NCBI GenBank assembly: GCA_903871715.1 | Contig: CAIQHW010000288.1 | Coordinates: 1 to 10,307 of the forward strand | DNA length: 10,307 nucleotides | Source of the DNA: an uncultured bacterium | Lineage (GTDB): Bacteria; Bacteroidota; Bacteroidia; Chitinophagales; CAIODY01 | Direction of reading: 5' to 3' | Notes under the pieces: generated by a model | Told to the model about the DNA's origin: nothing | What the model saw: only the letters and a program-made list of their open reading frames with translations | Database searches by the model: none | Shown here: positions 1-7,283 of the stretch, piece by piece | Layout: each line of letters begins with the position of its first letter | Position numbering within the stretch: position 1 is the first letter of the stretch | Position numbers and translations under genes: made by a program

Positions 1-653
1 GCAATCAACAAATAGCGATTTAGATTCAGCCCAATAATGATGCTTTGTGGAAATAAAAATCGGCTTACACATAGCAAAGCGTAAAGATTAAAATAGAAAG
101 CACTTTGCTCAAAATTGTGGTTGTAAAAAAATGGAAACAACCATTTGCCACTCAACACTACTACACACATGATGGGTGTTAAAACACGAATCAACATTTT
201 GGTTCGGTTTTTTATTTCTGCTAATGATGCTTGAAATCCTTGCTGTGAAATGGTTACAACCAAAATGGCAGAAAGCGAATTGCACAAAATTTGCAGTAGC
301 GGAAATTCTCTTGCACCCATTTTATAAATGGCAAATGTGCTATCGCCAAAAAAAATGCGAACTAAATATTCATCTAAATAATCGCCCAAACTGCCCAGCA
401 GTATGGAAAAAGAGATGATGGCGCCTTGTTGTAAAAATGCTTTTATTTCAGCCGCAGTTGGTTTTTGCAATCGCTGTTCTTGCACATAACAATAGATACT
501 GAAAGAAAATTTGAGTAACATGGCAACGCATAATCCTATCAAAATTCCATTTACACCACCAATAAATTTATAGCCCGAAATAGCACATAAGGCAATCAAA
601 ATAAAATTGATGATGCCATAATGAAACAAAAGCTGCTGCTCATTTTTTGCCAT
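1..653 (-). CDS. Wzx-like polysaccharide flippase, middle part, runs off left edge
   Basis: This is the continuation of the flippase, read one frame over from the 596-1069 piece. The frame is open from 680 down to base 1; the first ATG is at 651-653, but that is probably an internal Met of a longer protein rather than a true start. Counting from that Met, 217 residues are visible. They hold membrane segments at about 12-28, 33-55, 77-90, 121-137 and 155-175. A signature typical of Wzx-type flippases follows the middle helix: GDYLDEYLVRIFF at about 90-102, then AIYKMGAREFPLL at about 108-120. Joined with the N-terminal piece, about 357 residues are present. Family members usually have around 420-500, so the C-terminus lies outside the window. 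Substrate (O-antigen, capsule or exopolysaccharide unit) cannot be told from the sequence. The gene is either a sequencing-error artefact, a pseudogene, or read through by slippage. Confidence 0.65.
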   Translation of the reverse strand, partial: MAKNEQQLLFHYGIINFILIALCAISGYKFIGGVNGILIGLCVAMLLKFSFSIYCYVQEQRLQKPTAAEIKAFLQQGAIISFSILLGSLGDYLDEYLVRIFFGDSTFAIYKMGAREFPLLQILCNSLSAILVVTISQQGFQASLAEIKNRTKMLIRVLTPIMCVVVLSGKWLFPFFYNHNFEQSAFYFNLYALLCVSRFLFPQSIIIGLNLNRYLLI

Positions 654-1069
654 AAATAATGCTCGTTGATATAGGTTTGATTATTCAAAAAATGATAGCA
701 CAGAAAAAGAAAAAAAGTGGTGTAGCTGATGTGTTGAAATAAAGTGTGTTGGCAGCAAAAATAGAAAGCCAACATAAAAACAATCACTGCAAAATTGAAA
801 CCCAGCATGGTGTTGAAAGTGGCTACAAACCAAGACTTTAGTTCGCTTTCATTTTTTTTATTCGATTTGGAAAGATAAAAAGTAAGATAACCACCCAGCC
901 AAAAAAACGCTGCCGAGCCGCCAATCATCAATAAAAATTCATAGTTGCCAATTAAATTTGTACCAGCTCCAGATTTTGCCAACACAACACTGATAAGGAT
1001 ATACGCTGCAAATCGCAGCGTTTGAAAAATTTGAAACGAATTGATTTTATGCAGCAGCCGAATTAACAA
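596..1069 (-). CDS. Wzx-like polysaccharide flippase, N-terminal piece (frameshifted)
   Basis: This is the N-terminal part of a membrane transporter of the oligosaccharide flippase (Wzx/MATE-like) type, which moves lipid-linked glycan units across the inner membrane. In this frame it reads about 142 meaningful residues, then 15 off-frame residues and a stop. Hydrophobic segments lie at about residues 19-31, 43-63, 84-105 and 116-128, separated by short charged loops such as SKSNKKNESELKS. After QK at about residue 142 the family-like sequence continues in the neighbouring frame (see the entry at 1-653), so the apparent stop is not the natural end. The start is a TTG at 1067-1069; no in-frame ATG lies between it and an upstream stop at 1088-1090. 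A weak -7-like sequence, TTAATTTG, lies upstream on the minus strand near 1097-1104. Recognition as a flippase comes mainly from the second piece. The gene diverges from the secreted protein at 1272. Confidence 0.6.
   Translation of the reverse strand: MLIRLLHKINSFQIFQTLRFAAYILISVVLAKSGAGTNLIGNYEFLLMIGGSAAFFWLGGYLTFYLSKSNKKNESELKSWFVATFNTMLGFNFAVIVFMLAFYFCCQHTLFQHISYTTFFLFLCYHFLNNQTYINEHYLWQKMSSSFCFIMASSILF
643..648 (-). other. A6 run: probable site of the flippase frameshift
   Basis: On the minus strand the sequence is GG CAA AAA ATG AGC in the upstream frame. One more A would give CAA AAA AAT GAG CAG, joining the N-terminal piece (ending LWQK) to NEQQLLFHYGIINF without loss of residues. 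Both frames are open from 680 down to 599, so the shift could lie anywhere there, but the homopolymer is the likeliest spot. A -1 ribosomal slip or transcriptional slippage adding one A would give the same product. Confidence 0.5.
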
Positions 1070-1217
1070 GGTTGAATTTTTAAAAAATTATTTGCACAAA
1101 TTAAAACAAGTGTAGGCTAACTTGTTGGCAATTTTTAAGTTTTGATAAAATTTTGAAACTGACTATTCAGCTACCAGCATTCTTAAAGTGGGTGCGTAGA
1201 ATATGACTAAAATGTTA

Positions 1218-1248
1218 TTGGAAATGATATCTTAATTGTAAAATTTTG
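1218..1248 (+). promoter_or_regulatory. Bacteroidota-type promoter for the T9SS protein gene
   Basis: A TTG at 1218-1220 is followed after 20 bases by AAATTTTG at 1241-1248. This is close to the Bacteroidota consensus of TTG (-33) and TAnnTTTG (-7), with a mismatch only in the first base of the -7 element. Transcription would begin near 1255, leaving a leader of about 17 bases before the ATG at 1272. No Shine-Dalgarno sequence is seen. Confidence 0.45.
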
Positions 1249-1271
1249 TATCATCCTAATCATAAAACCAA

Positions 1272-4200
1272 ATGAAAAAGATACTTTTTTTATTGCTGCT
1301 CTTTTATATAACAACGGTGCAAACGCAAGCCCAATCATTATTGGGAAGCATGGGTGTTGAAAATGGCAACTTAAATAGTTGGAGTTGTTTTACTGGCACT
1401 TGCTGCCCAGTGAATACTACCCAATTAGGCATAGTAAACGGTCGGCACACTGTTGTTTCTGGAAATTCGTTGGATTCCTTTGGGCATTTTTCAAAAGTTT
1501 GTCCTTGGGGTGGTAATTATTCTTTGCGTATAGGCAACGATTCTGTAGGCGCACAAGCAGAAAGTGCTTCGTTCAATTTAGTGGTTGATTCTTCTAATTA
1601 TTATATCACGATTGCTTATGCTGCTGTGCTGCAAATGTCTGCCCATGCGCCTTCCACAGCTTCACGATTTTATTTTCGAGTAAAAGATAATTTTGGGAAT
1701 GATATTTTTAATTCTTCGCAATGCGCTTACTGCAATCAAAATCCTTATCCAGCAGGGCTTCACAAAAGTGTAGTGGATACCAATGTAAATTATTTGCCTT
1801 GGACGCAACAAATAGTTGATTTAAAAAACTACATCCATCAGCAAGTAACTTTTGAAATTTTGGCTGGCGATGATGCTTCGGGCAATCAATTTGGATATGG
1901 TTATTTTGATTTGGTAAGTGCCGGAACTATTACTGTTACCGAATCGTGGTGCATTGGCAATAGCTATCTAAGTTTGTTTGCGCCTACAAATTTTCAAAGT
2001 TATCAATGGTTTGATGCTGCGAATAATGCTGTGGGAAACACTTCATCTATTCAACTTTCCAATCCTAATTTGTCTTCTTTTTTCAACAACATTTATCATG
2101 TTGTTTTAACACCAACTTCAGGTAGTGGAATGGTGGATACAGTTTTTTACAAAATAAAATTAAATCCTCGAAATCCGCCATTGGGTGGGTTTTCCACTTC
2201 ATTGCTGTGTGCTAATACGCTTATCAATTTTATTGATTCATCAAGTATTGATTCGGCAAATGTAAACGACCCCGTGGCATTTATTCAATGGAATTTTGGC
2301 GATGCAGCAAGTGGTGCCAACAACTATAGTGGTTATACTTCGCCATCGCACCAGTTCAGCAACGGCGGAGCTTTTACCATTATTCAAAATATTACCAGCA
2401 TCTATGGTTGCAATAGTTCTTATCAAAAAAGAATTTTTATAAACGCTGCACCTATTGCTAATGCTGGGTTTGATGATAGTGTATGTGTTAATCAACCCTA
2501 TTTATTAGGCGGAAATGGAAGTGTGGGAATCAATTATTTGTATCAATGGAGCAGCAATGGAGCGCTTTCTAACTCATCTATTCCTCATCCGATTGGTTTG
2601 TTCAACGCCAATAATTCTTTTGCTATTGTTACAGTTTTAGATTTGCAAACACAATGCACTGCTTCAGATACGATTAAAATTTCGCTGCAAAATAATTGTT
2701 TCAATCATTCGCCCATAGCCAATAACGATAATGCTTTTATCGCTTTTGGGCAAACAAAAAACATTGCTGTTTTGCAAAATGATGTGGACACTGATGGCAA
2801 TTTGCCACCGCAAGGAAATTTAACTACAGCCACTGTAACGCTTGTGCATGGCGCATCTCATGGTATTGTCACAGTAGTTGGCAATCAAATTCAATATTCG
2901 CCAAGTAACAATTTATTTATTGGTGTGGATACTATCATGTATGTGTTGTGTGATAATGGTTCACCCAATTATTGCGATTCGGCGACCTTGTTTGTTCATG
3001 TATATCAAACCTTGAAAGTAAACTTGGGCAATGATTTAACCGTTTGTTATAATCATTTTGCTGCATCAACAAATAATCCTATAAATGGCGGCAGTGGTTC
3101 ATTTCAATATGTTTGGTCGCACTCAAATTTATTGTCATGTACAAACTGTACAAATCCAGTTTTTCAAAATTTAGCTACCACCTTGTTTCAATTGAAAGTG
3201 ATAGATGTGCTCACACAACAACAAGATTCTGACCAAATTTTAATCAAAATAGATACGCCAAAAATTGCTTTAGGTAATGATGTTTTTGTAACACACAATT
3301 TTCCAAACGACACTTTGCATGTGCAAAATTTAGGTTCGTCAGGTATTTCTAATTATAGCTGGAATCCAGCTCCATCAAACTTTTACAACAATTCATCACA
3401 ACCAATTTATGTACCAACAATTACTACAAATGTTGTGTTGCAAACTGTGGATGCGAATGGTTGTAATGCCACAGACACCATCATTATTTTTGCTTGTTCA
3501 AATGATTGTGTTTATCCTGGCGATGCGGATGACAATGGTGTAGTAAACAATTTCGACATCTTCAAAATCGGCTTAGGATATGATTCTACGGGAAGTGCAA
3601 GATTAATTTCTTCTAATCATTGGGATGGTTATCCAGCTCAAAATTGGGCTGATACAATAGCTGGCATCAATGCAAAATATGCTGATTGCAATGGCGATGG
3701 AATTATTAATGCCAACGATACTTTGGCGCTGAACCTCAATTACACAGGCACTCATGCGCCTTTGTTACAAAATAATCAACTACCTATTTACGTAACATTG
3801 CCTCATGCCACACTTCGCGATAGCGCAAGAATTTATTGCGGCATTTCGCTGGGCGATAATTTAAAGCAAGGCGAAAATGTGTATGGCGTTGCGTTTACAT
3901 TTCATTTTGATACATTAGTTGTTGACACTAGCACTATTCAATTTCAATGGAATACACCCAATTGGTTAGCGGTGGGCAACAACGATTATTTGCAAATCAA
4001 AAAATATTATCGATCAAAAGGCTTAATAGATGTGGGTTTGGTGCGTAATACACACTTGGGCAATTCAGGTTTTGGAAATTTAGCTACTGTAACTATTGAT
4101 ATTGTTACAGGTAATGTAATAGGTAGAATGAAATCAATTGTGAAAGATTTTATGCTGCATTGTTCGATTAGTGATATTCGAATCATTGATGCAAATGGAA

Positions 4201-4529
4201 AAATAATTGAGTCAGTTGCCACAGCCGATAGTGCCACTATAGAATACAACGCAACTGGAATTGGACAAATGGAATGGCTAAAGAATGTTACATTAATGCC
4301 TAACCCAGCTCAACATGAATTTATGGTAAAAGCCGCTTCGGATGTGGTTTTACAGGCTATCAACTTGAAAAATATTTTAGGCGTTTCGGTTCGTGAATTA
4401 AAATTAGAACACAATAATCATCAACAACAGATTTCTATACTTACTCAAAATTTACCAAATGGGACTTATATAGTAAATATCGAAACAAATAAGGGAATTG
4501 TGGTGAAACACTTGATGATACAGCATTAG
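1272..4529 (+). CDS. Secreted multidomain protein with dockerin-like and cohesin-like regions and T9SS type A sorting domain
   Basis: This 1085-residue protein is exported by Sec and then across the outer membrane by the type IX system. Residues 1-21 are a signal peptide (MKKILFLLLLF..., cut after about TQAQ). Residues 23-220 form a Cys-containing jelly-roll-like domain of a kind common in Bacteroidota secreted proteins (GNYSLRIGND, GAQAE). Residues 303-392 are a PKD domain (WNFGD at 340-344), followed by further PKD/Ig-like modules at about 394-473, 580-662 and 665-741 (repeated LGND or AGFDD openings). A cadherin-like/Ig module lies at about 480-578 (NDVDTDGN, then YSPSNNLFIGVDTIMY). Residues 746-824 carry two dockerin-type calcium loops: D751, D753, N755, D762 and D805, N807, D809, D816. 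Residues 835-990 look cohesin-like (VYGVAFTFHFD, then GFGNLATVTIDIV). Residues 1002-1085 are the sorting domain (MPNPAQ, LPNGTYIVNI, final GIVVKHLM). No catalytic domain is recognised, so an adhesive or structural surface role is the inference. Confidence 0.88.
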   Translation: MKKILFLLLLFYITTVQTQAQSLLGSMGVENGNLNSWSCFTGTCCPVNTTQLGIVNGRHTVVSGNSLDSFGHFSKVCPWGGNYSLRIGNDSVGAQAESASFNLVVDSSNYYITIAYAAVLQMSAHAPSTASRFYFRVKDNFGNDIFNSSQCAYCNQNPYPAGLHKSVVDTNVNYLPWTQQIVDLKNYIHQQVTFEILAGDDASGNQFGYGYFDLVSAGTITVTESWCIGNSYLSLFAPTNFQSYQWFDAANNAVGNTSSIQLSNPNLSSFFNNIYHVVLTPTSGSGMVDTVFYKIKLNPRNPPLGGFSTSLLCANTLINFIDSSSIDSANVNDPVAFIQWNFGDAASGANNYSGYTSPSHQFSNGGAFTIIQNITSIYGCNSSYQKRIFINAAPIANAGFDDSVCVNQPYLLGGNGSVGINYLYQWSSNGALSNSSIPHPIGLFNANNSFAIVTVLDLQTQCTASDTIKISLQNNCFNHSPIANNDNAFIAFGQTKNIAVLQNDVDTDGNLPPQGNLTTATVTLVHGASHGIVTVVGNQIQYSPSNNLFIGVDTIMYVLCDNGSPNYCDSATLFVHVYQTLKVNLGNDLTVCYNHFAASTNNPINGGSGSFQYVWSHSNLLSCTNCTNPVFQNLATTLFQLKVIDVLTQQQDSDQILIKIDTPKIALGNDVFVTHNFPNDTLHVQNLGSSGISNYSWNPAPSNFYNNSSQPIYVPTITTNVVLQTVDANGCNATDTIIIFACSNDCVYPGDADDNGVVNNFDIFKIGLGYDSTGSARLISSNHWDGYPAQNWADTIAGINAKYADCNGDGIINANDTLALNLNYTGTHAPLLQNNQLPIYVTLPHATLRDSARIYCGISLGDNLKQGENVYGVAFTFHFDTLVVDTSTIQFQWNTPNWLAVGNNDYLQIKKYYRSKGLIDVGLVRNTHLGNSGFGNLATVTIDIVTGNVIGRMKSIVKDFMLHCSISDIRIIDANGKIIESVATADSATIEYNATGIGQMEWLKNVTLMPNPAQHEFMVKAASDVVLQAINLKNILGVSVRELKLEHNNHQQQISILTQNLPNGTYIVNIETNKGIVVKHLMIQH

Positions 4530-5227
4530 AAGCCGCCGTAAGAATTTAGCGCAGCCGTTACATCAAAGCCCGAAACCCAAGTAGCATCGGTAGGTTGCTT
4601 CTCTACATATTTGTGATGGTAGTAAACCAAGCCAATATTTTGCGCATAAATTTCTTGAAAAAAAGTTTGCTGCAAGCCTGGAATATTTTCGTTATCATCC
4701 AACACTGTAGCAGTTTTTGGCAATGCAAACTTTCCAATTTGTGCAGCCACATCAATACTTTGATAAGCATAACTCCAGTCGGTTAAAAACTTGGTATAAT
4801 CGCTCGTTAAATTAGGTGCGATGTAAACATTGCCCTGCCATGATTGGCTAATTTGTGGCGGAAAAATCAACTTAACGAACCTTTGATTTTCTTCCACTTT
4901 TTCGGCTTTTGCATTCACTACTTTTTCACTCCATACATTTTTTATAACAAATTGCAGTGTATCATTATCGCGTTCATAACGTTCTAATCGATATGCCAAA
5001 TCACCTTGTCCATCGGTAAAAGTTTGCGTAATTATTTCTTTCAATTGCAAATGATGCGTATGCGATTGCAACGTGAAAGCATCATAAACAGTAGAGTCTA
5101 CGTTGTACACAATCCATCCGCCAATTTTTAACGGAAAATAATTTTCTTCTAAATCAACCGAATCGGTTTTCTTTTTGCAACCAAAAAACAAAAGCAAAAT
5201 GGCTGCGCATAAAAATATTTTTTGCAT
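4526..5227 (-). CDS. Putative lipoprotein of unknown function
   Basis: This 233-residue protein starts with a lipoprotein signal peptide: hydrophobic residues 4-15, then LFFGC with the lipidated Cys at 17 and a KKK run after it. It should therefore be anchored to the inner or outer membrane on the periplasmic side. The mature part opens with ENYFPLKIGGWIVYNVDSTVYD, a pattern I associate with uncharacterised small Bacteroidota lipoproteins (YFPL..G.W..Y.VDS). It is mostly beta-strand-like, without further membrane segments, and I recognise no catalytic motif. The ATG at 5225-5227 is the only start that keeps the signal peptide. Upstream on the minus strand, TAATTTTA sits close to the start and is one base off the -7 consensus, but a -33 partner is not clear. 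The gene converges on the T9SS protein gene, and the two stop codons share bases 4526-4529. Confidence 0.75.
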   Translation of the reverse strand: MQKIFLCAAILLLFFGCKKKTDSVDLEENYFPLKIGGWIVYNVDSTVYDAFTLQSHTHHLQLKEIITQTFTDGQGDLAYRLERYERDNDTLQFVIKNVWSEKVVNAKAEKVEENQRFVKLIFPPQISQSWQGNVYIAPNLTSDYTKFLTDWSYAYQSIDVAAQIGKFALPKTATVLDDNENIPGLQQTFFQEIYAQNIGLVYYHHKYVEKQPTDATWVSGFDVTAALNSYGGF

Positions 5228-5311
5228 TCCTAAAATTAAGCTGAAATCGTTTTTGATAAAATTTTGTTTCTAAACAGCACAAAAAAAAGTGTAGAATTTT
5301 GTGTTCCAAAC

Positions 5312-5341
5312 AACAAGCGAATCAAATTTGATTCGCTTGTT
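5312..5341 (-). terminator. Perfect 30-bp palindrome, likely terminator of the eno operon
   Basis: The arm AACAAGCGAATCAAA at 5312-5326 is followed with no spacer by its exact reverse complement at 5327-5341. It directly abuts the TAA stop (5342-5344) of the 167-aa gene. In RNA it would fold into a long hairpin with a loop forced from the central A/T bases. Read on the minus strand, the stem ends CTTGTTTGG, so the U-run is short; read on the plus strand, it ends CTTGTTTTATT. The position suits a factor-independent terminator for the eno transcript. A binding site for a dimeric protein is the alternative. Confidence 0.6.
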
Positions 5342-5845
5342 TTATTGTAATATCCATTTCACAATTTCACTTCCTGATTGATGCCCAAGAATTATAAACT
5401 CTCTCTCTTTTTCATCGCTTGTTTTAATGTAAATTTTTCCATCGTGAATGTATTCACCCATTCCCCACTTTTTTTTCGGGTCGTGAAAAACTTCTTTTAT
5501 GTCTTTTTTAGGAATGCGAAAATTTGATTTGTTAGCAGATAAAAGTTCATCACTCAAAATATCAACAGTCATTATTTTGTCGATAAATTTGTGATTTATA
5601 AACGTATGAGGGTTTTCTAAAGGCCCTTCTACCACCATCTCAAGCGGTTTAGTAATCATTGTCGAATAGTTGATTCCAGTCAACCAATCGTATTCGCCCT
5701 TGCTTGCAATTATTCCATGAACTTTAATTCCAATCAAATAATTTTTGTCCAATAAAATCATGAAAGCTCTGTTCAATATCAAAGCATAATATTCCATTGC
5801 AATGAAATATTTTCCATGACCTTCAAAATAATTTTTTAGAGTCAT
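5342..5845 (-). CDS. Hypothetical protein translationally coupled to enolase
   Basis: This 167-residue protein is of a family I do not recognise. It has no signal peptide and no convincing membrane helix, so it is probably cytoplasmic. The sequence alternates short hydrophobic strands and charged stretches: YYALILNRAFMILL at about 19-32, NYLIGIKVHGIIASKG at about 35-50, then a Lys-rich part (RIPKKDIKEVFHDPKKKWG at about 110-128) and a C-terminal GHQSGSEIVKWILQ. No catalytic motif stands out. Its ATG (5843-5845) immediately follows the TAA of eno (5846-5848) with no base between, so it is almost certainly on the eno transcript and probably translated by re-initiation. The gene ends against the palindrome at 5312-5341, making a closed two-gene unit. 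A later start at Met17 is possible, but the junction with eno favours the first ATG. Function is unknown; a link to glycolysis is not implied by position alone. Confidence 0.7.
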   Translation of the reverse strand: MTLKNYFEGHGKYFIAMEYYALILNRAFMILLDKNYLIGIKVHGIIASKGEYDWLTGINYSTMITKPLEMVVEGPLENPHTFINHKFIDKIMTVDILSDELLSANKSNFRIPKKDIKEVFHDPKKKWGMGEYIHDGKIYIKTSDEKEREFIILGHQSGSEIVKWILQ

Positions 5846-7144
5846 TTACTTCTTTCCCCATTTCATTTTTCTGCCATTGAAAATAGCGTTGCTGCCCAAT
5901 TCTTGTTCAATGCGAAGCAGCTGATTGTATTTTGAAATCCTGTCGCTGCGGCTTGCAGAGCCAGTTTTGATTTGTCCGCAATTTAAAGCTACAGCCAAAT
6001 CAGCAATGGTGTTATCTTCAGTTTCACCACTTCTATGACTCATCACACTGGTGTAACCTGCTCTGTGAGCCATGTTCACGGCATCAATGGTTTCAGTTAA
6101 TGTGCCAATTTGATTTACTTTTACTAAAATTGAATTGGCAGTATTACTCTCAATGCCTTGCTGCAAACGGTTTACATTGGTTACAAATAAATCATCGCCT
6201 ACTATTTGAATGTTGCTTCCTAATTTTTGTGTCATCATTTTCCAACCAGCCCAATCGTCTTCAGCGCAGCCATCTTCGATAGAAACAATAGGATATTTTT
6301 TCACCCAACTTTCCCAATAAGCCACCATTTTTTGTGAATTGCATTTGTTACCATAATGATTTTCCCGTTTGATTTTATACATTTTTTCTTCGGATGAATA
6401 AAACTCGGTTGCTGCAGCATCCAACGCAATAAAAATATCTTCGCCTGGCTTATAACCTGCTGCCTCTATGGCTTTCAGTACTACTTCAATTGCTTCTTGA
6501 TTACTTTTTAAATTGGGTGCAAAGCCACCTTCATCGCCCACATTGGTGCTGTGTTTATTTTTTTTCAACACCGTTTTTAAGTGATGAAAAACTTCAACTC
6601 CCATTCTTAAAGCATCGCTAAAAGTATCCGCTTTCACAGGCACAATCATAAATTCTTGAATGTCAATTTTATTATCGGCATGCATGCCGCCATTCAAAAT
6701 ATTCATCAACGGAATAGGCAACGTGTTGGCATTTGTGCCGCCAACATAGCGATACAAGGGAATTCCAGCGCATTGTGCGCCTGCTTTTGCGCTGGCTAAC
6801 GATATTGCTAAAATTGCATTCGCACCCAATTTTGATTTGTTGGCTGTGCCATCCAATTCATTCATTAAGGCATCAATTTTATTTTGACCAAAAATATTTT
6901 GACCAACTAATGCACTCGAAATTTTTTCGTTCACATTTGCCACCGCTTTCAAAACGCCTTTGCCCAAATATTTTGTGGCATCGCCATCTCTCAATTCTAC
7001 TGCTTCGTGTGTACCAGTGCTGGCGCCACTTGGCACAGCAGCTCTGCCCATGATTCCGTTTTCTAAAATTACATCGGCTTCAACTGTTGGATTGCCGCGA
7101 CTATCAAGTATTTGACGGGCAACGATGGATTTAATTTTACTCAT
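5846..7144 (-). CDS. eno: Enolase (phosphopyruvate hydratase)
   Basis: Enolase converts 2-phosphoglycerate to phosphoenolpyruvate in glycolysis, and the reverse in gluconeogenesis. It is a cytosolic, Mg-dependent homo-oligomer. The 432-residue length is that of bacterial enolases. Visible landmarks, numbered from MSKIKS: the N-terminal ARQILDSRGNPTVE (9-22), the mobile loop SGASTG (39-44), H155 in NGGMHADN, E164 in DIQEF, the general acid E205 in VGDEGGFAPN, and metal ligands D242, E290 (SIEDG) and D317 (VGDDLFVTN). The catalytic base is K342 (VKVNQIGT), followed by H370 in SHRSGETED and K393 in QIKTGSASRS. All key residues are intact. The start at 7142-7144 gives the standard enolase N-terminus; an in-frame ATG at 7195 would add 17 residues not found in the family. 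The gene is divergent from the aldehyde dehydrogenase and is followed directly by the 167-aa gene. Confidence 0.97.
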   Translation of the reverse strand: MSKIKSIVARQILDSRGNPTVEADVILENGIMGRAAVPSGASTGTHEAVELRDGDATKYLGKGVLKAVANVNEKISSALVGQNIFGQNKIDALMNELDGTANKSKLGANAILAISLASAKAGAQCAGIPLYRYVGGTNANTLPIPLMNILNGGMHADNKIDIQEFMIVPVKADTFSDALRMGVEVFHHLKTVLKKNKHSTNVGDEGGFAPNLKSNQEAIEVVLKAIEAAGYKPGEDIFIALDAAATEFYSSEEKMYKIKRENHYGNKCNSQKMVAYWESWVKKYPIVSIEDGCAEDDWAGWKMMTQKLGSNIQIVGDDLFVTNVNRLQQGIESNTANSILVKVNQIGTLTETIDAVNMAHRAGYTSVMSHRSGETEDNTIADLAVALNCGQIKTGSASRSDRISKYNQLLRIEQELGSNAIFNGRKMKWGKK

Positions 7145-7234
7145 TTTTTGTATATTTTTTTGATGAATTAATTTTCTGATAAACGATTTTTGCAAATAAA
7201 AATTTCGCCGCGAAAATACTTCTTCAATTTCACT

Positions 7235-7267
7235 TTTGATAATTCTTAATTTTCTGAGCTAATTTTG
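7235..7267 (+). promoter_or_regulatory. Bacteroidota-type promoter for the aldehyde dehydrogenase gene
   Basis: TAATTTTG at 7260-7267 is a perfect match to the -7 consensus TAnnTTTG. A TTTG lies upstream at 7235-7238, with a 21-base spacer that is slightly longer than usual. The leader to the ATG at 7284 would be about 10 bases. The 139-base space to enolase (7145-7283) must also hold the eno promoter on the other strand, for which I see only a weak candidate (TTTATTTG, near 7193-7200). Confidence 0.55.
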
Positions 7268-7283
7268 CACTTCAATTTTAAAC

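Noticed and set aside
176..418. Plus-strand open frame opposite the flippase
   Set aside because: It lies antisense to clear flippase coding sequence, has no family resemblance, and its composition follows the opposite strand.
1070..1271. Possible small RNA or tRNA in the divergent spacer
   Set aside because: No cloverleaf, conserved T-loop or stable GC hairpin is seen; only the promoter sequences are supportable.
6733..7053. Plus-strand open frame opposite enolase
   Set aside because: The enolase reading on the minus strand is certain here; this frame is rich in Arg, His and Leu as expected from antisense reading and shows no domain.
7145..7195. Longer enolase start adding 17 residues
   Set aside because: The added basic stretch is absent from enolases, and the ATG at 7142-7144 gives the normal N-terminus.
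7203..7215. Small inverted repeat TTTCG-CCG-CGAAA between eno and the aldehyde dehydrogenase gene
   Set aside because: The stem is only 5 bp and the flanks do not pair; it is too short to call an operator or terminator without comparative support.
7193..7225. Promoter for eno on the minus strand
   Set aside because: TTTATTTG resembles the -7 element, but no -33 element is found at the right distance; left as a remark rather than a feature.
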